Shown here piece after piece: positions 62,587 through 64,000 of a stretch of DNA of 64,000 bases (positions are counted from its first letter, which is position 1; the number at the start of each line of letters is the position of its first letter). Below the pieces are notes generated by a model. The model had not been told where the DNA came from. It made no database searches and saw nothing but the letters and a program-made list of their open reading frames with translations. This DNA comes from QQVM01 sp964544885 (GTDB taxonomy: Bacteria; Bacteroidota; Bacteroidia; AKYH767-A; 2013-40CM-41-45): NCBI GenBank assembly GCA_964544885.1, contig CAZJDX010000006.1, forward strand, positions 62,001 to 126,000, in the 5' to 3' direction. A program made the position numbers and the translations under genes.

Positions 62587-64000
62587 TCAGCCTGGCCTGT
62601 AAAGTGTCATGATCGTTTTTGCCGCAACTGACTTTAGTTTATAGATTCCGGCTTTGATCAGGCTCTCTTTTTTTCCTTCCCGGCTCTTGTGATATGCCAC
62701 TTCGTTGTGAATTCTTCTAATCGCGTAATCGTAATAACTTCTTCGATAGGTTCGCCTGAAGTCTATGTCCCGGTCGGTGTAGCTCATCCAGTCCCTTTGT
62801 TGTATAAACAAACTTTTGGTCTCATTAAACAGGTCTGTTCCGGTTATGGGGTAGGCAAGAGTAATGGTGTAATGATCGGGATTTGCCTGCAGCAGGTGTT
62901 GAATGGTTTGTTCAAGGTCTTCCCGCGTCTCTCCCGGATATCCGACCATGATAAAAGTTCCGGTTTCTATTCCTGCCTGCCCGGAAAGCTGTATCATTTC
63001 CCTTACCTGCTTCGCTTTCACCCGTCTGTCCATCGCGTCAAGAATTTTCTGTGAGCCGCTTTCAGCACCGATCCATACCCTGAAACAGCCGCTGGCTTTG
63101 AGGTCTTCGATCACCATAGCATTCATCCGGTCTGCTCTGCTGATGCATTCATACCTGAGCTTTATACCCTGTCTTTCCAATTCTTCCCGGAATTCCCTCA
63201 ACCATTTATGACTGATGGTAAACACGTCATCCACGAACCAGATGGTATCAAATTCATAGGCGGCCTGCAACTCTCTGATTTCAGCGACCACAGAGGCCGG
63301 ACTGCGACGTCTGTAACTCTGGCCATACACTGCCCTGCTGCACCACTTGCAGGTATAGGGGCAACCGCGCATTGTGGAAACGGATATCGCGGATATGCCA
63401 TGCATCTGTTTCCATGCCTCCAGGTAGTAATCGAGGTTTATTTTTTTTCTGTTGGGAAAAGGTAAATGATCAAGGTCTTTCTTGAGGCTTCTTTCGCCTG
63501 TTTTGATCACTTCCTTTGCCTCGCTCAGGAATGCGATTCCACGGATTTGCAGCAAGTCGATGCTGTTGATGGCCGGATTTTTTTCAGCACCGGTTCCTAA
63601 AATATACCGGCAGAGTTCAAGCATGCTCTCTTCCCCCTCTCCGATAACAATGAAATGAGCGCCATGCTTCAGAAAATTATCGGCATGATGCCTGACTTCG
63701 GGTCCGCCCAGAATAATCCGGCATTGCTCCAGTCCCGGAGTACGTCTCACAAAATTTATTATCCGTAAAACATTAATCCTGGTCATCAGATTAGTATAAA
63801 TACCGATGATCTCGGGCTTATTTTTCAACAGTACTGAACAGAGCGAATCAAAGTCAGAGAAGGTGGAATCAAATACTTCATGTGCCACATCGTGTTTTTC
63901 AAGCCATGCCGAAACATAAAGCAATCCGAGGGGTGGATAGGGCTTCATAATCTTTCTTTCACGAGAATCTTCGTGCAGGAAATAGCCATGCGTCAGCAGA
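62587..64000 (-). CDS. B12-binding radical SAM protein (cut by window edge)
   Basis: The frame stays open from 63948 to the right edge, so the ATG at 63948 is probably internal. The extra residues LLTHGYFLHEDSRERKI precede MKPYPPLGLLYVSAWL, which is the normal position of the family's N-terminal B12-binding domain. The visible part (about 471 codons) has RIILGGPEVRHHA and IGEGEESMLEL (B12 domain), the radical SAM cluster GCPYTCKWCSRAV, and TFIMVGYPGETREDLEQTI. Homologues modify lipids, hopanoids, or tetrapyrroles by methylation or ring chemistry; the exact substrate is not evident. The 5' end is outside the window. Confidence 0.88.
   Translation of the reverse strand, partial: LLTHGYFLHEDSRERKIMKPYPPLGLLYVSAWLEKHDVAHEVFDSTFSDFDSLCSVLLKNKPEIIGIYTNLMTRINVLRIINFVRRTPGLEQCRIILGGPEVRHHADNFLKHGAHFIVIGEGEESMLELCRYILGTGAEKNPAINSIDLLQIRGIAFLSEAKEVIKTGERSLKKDLDHLPFPNRKKINLDYYLEAWKQMHGISAISVSTMRGCPYTCKWCSRAVYGQSYRRRSPASVVAEIRELQAAYEFDTIWFVDDVFTISHKWLREFREELERQGIKLRYECISRADRMNAMVIEDLKASGCFRVWIGAESGSQKILDAMDRRVKAKQVREMIQLSGQAGIETGTFIMVGYPGETREDLEQTIQHLLQANPDHYTITLAYPITGTDLFNETKSLFIQQRDWMSYTDRDIDFRRTYRRSYYDYAIRRIHNEVAYHKSREGKKESLIKAGIYKLKSVAAKTIMTLYRPG

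Noticed and set aside
63901..63948. ATG at 63948 as the start of the radical SAM gene
   Set aside because: The same frame stays open and family-like to the window edge, so the start is outside the window.

Overview
The window is a chromosomal segment of a free-living, probably aerobic or facultative member of the Bacteroidota. The evidence is direct. Several exported proteins end in type IX secretion (T9SS) sorting domains. There is a PorP/SprF-like protein next to a protein with a gliding-motility-type C-terminal domain. Many genes are preceded by the Bacteroidota promoter -7 box TAnnTTTG, sometimes with a TTTG-like -33 box. The fused MurF-alanine racemase and the DUF4271-hemD-rnpA-yidD-S41 peptidase order also fit the phylum. 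I see no rRNA, tRNA, CRISPR array, insertion sequence or prophage. Both ends of the window cut through genes.

Layout. 1-5.5 kb (minus): a purine catabolism operon, XdhA-XdhB, then PuuD-type urate hydroxylase, then allantoinase (truncated by the window edge). 5.8-10.9 kb: a small exported protein coupled to a secreted M64 metallopeptidase with Ig-like repeats, then a T9SS-sorted repeat protein. 11.1-15.7 kb: a GreA/GreB-like protein, an exported TPR protein, and a divergent Sia-type phosphoswitch (PP2C phosphatase / SiaB kinase / SiaC). 15.8-20.2 kb: a nitrosative or iron-sulfur stress cluster (RIC fused to DUF2249, lipoprotein, DUF2249 protein, histidine-rich membrane protein, SufT-like DUF59 protein, Rrf2 regulator), headed by a perfect palindrome over the promoter. 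20.3-23.7 kb: response regulator, histidine kinase, YgiW-like OB-fold protein and an SdiA-regulated-type protein, resembling the enterobacterial ygiW-qseBC arrangement.

24-44 kb: an FG-GAP T9SS protein, a large ABCG-type transporter, a lipoprotein, a TMTC-like membrane TPR protein, dCMP deaminase, an S41 peptidase, a Mn-type superoxide dismutase, an AsmA protein, an orphan histidine kinase, an AT-rich patch with one T9SS protein, HemW, RsmI and an unknown protein. 44-51 kb: thymidine kinase and MurF-Alr (plus strand), then PorP/SprF, a gliding-type PKD protein and MeaB (minus strand). 51-54.7 kb: two LPS-type glycosyltransferases facing an O-antigen-ligase-like protein. 54.8-60.7 kb: a nine-gene minus-strand run (counting the ligase) from a cytochrome-like lipoprotein, YceI and DUF5777 through DUF4271, hemD, rnpA and yidD to a second S41 peptidase. 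61.2-64 kb: anti-sigma factor, ECF sigma factor and a B12-binding radical SAM protein that runs off the right edge.

The parts most worth a second look are the 15.8-20.2 kb cluster with its palindromic operator, the Sia-type switch with no visible diguanylate cyclase output, and a set of promoters whose -7 box sits almost against the start codon, which predicts leaderless or near-leaderless mRNAs.
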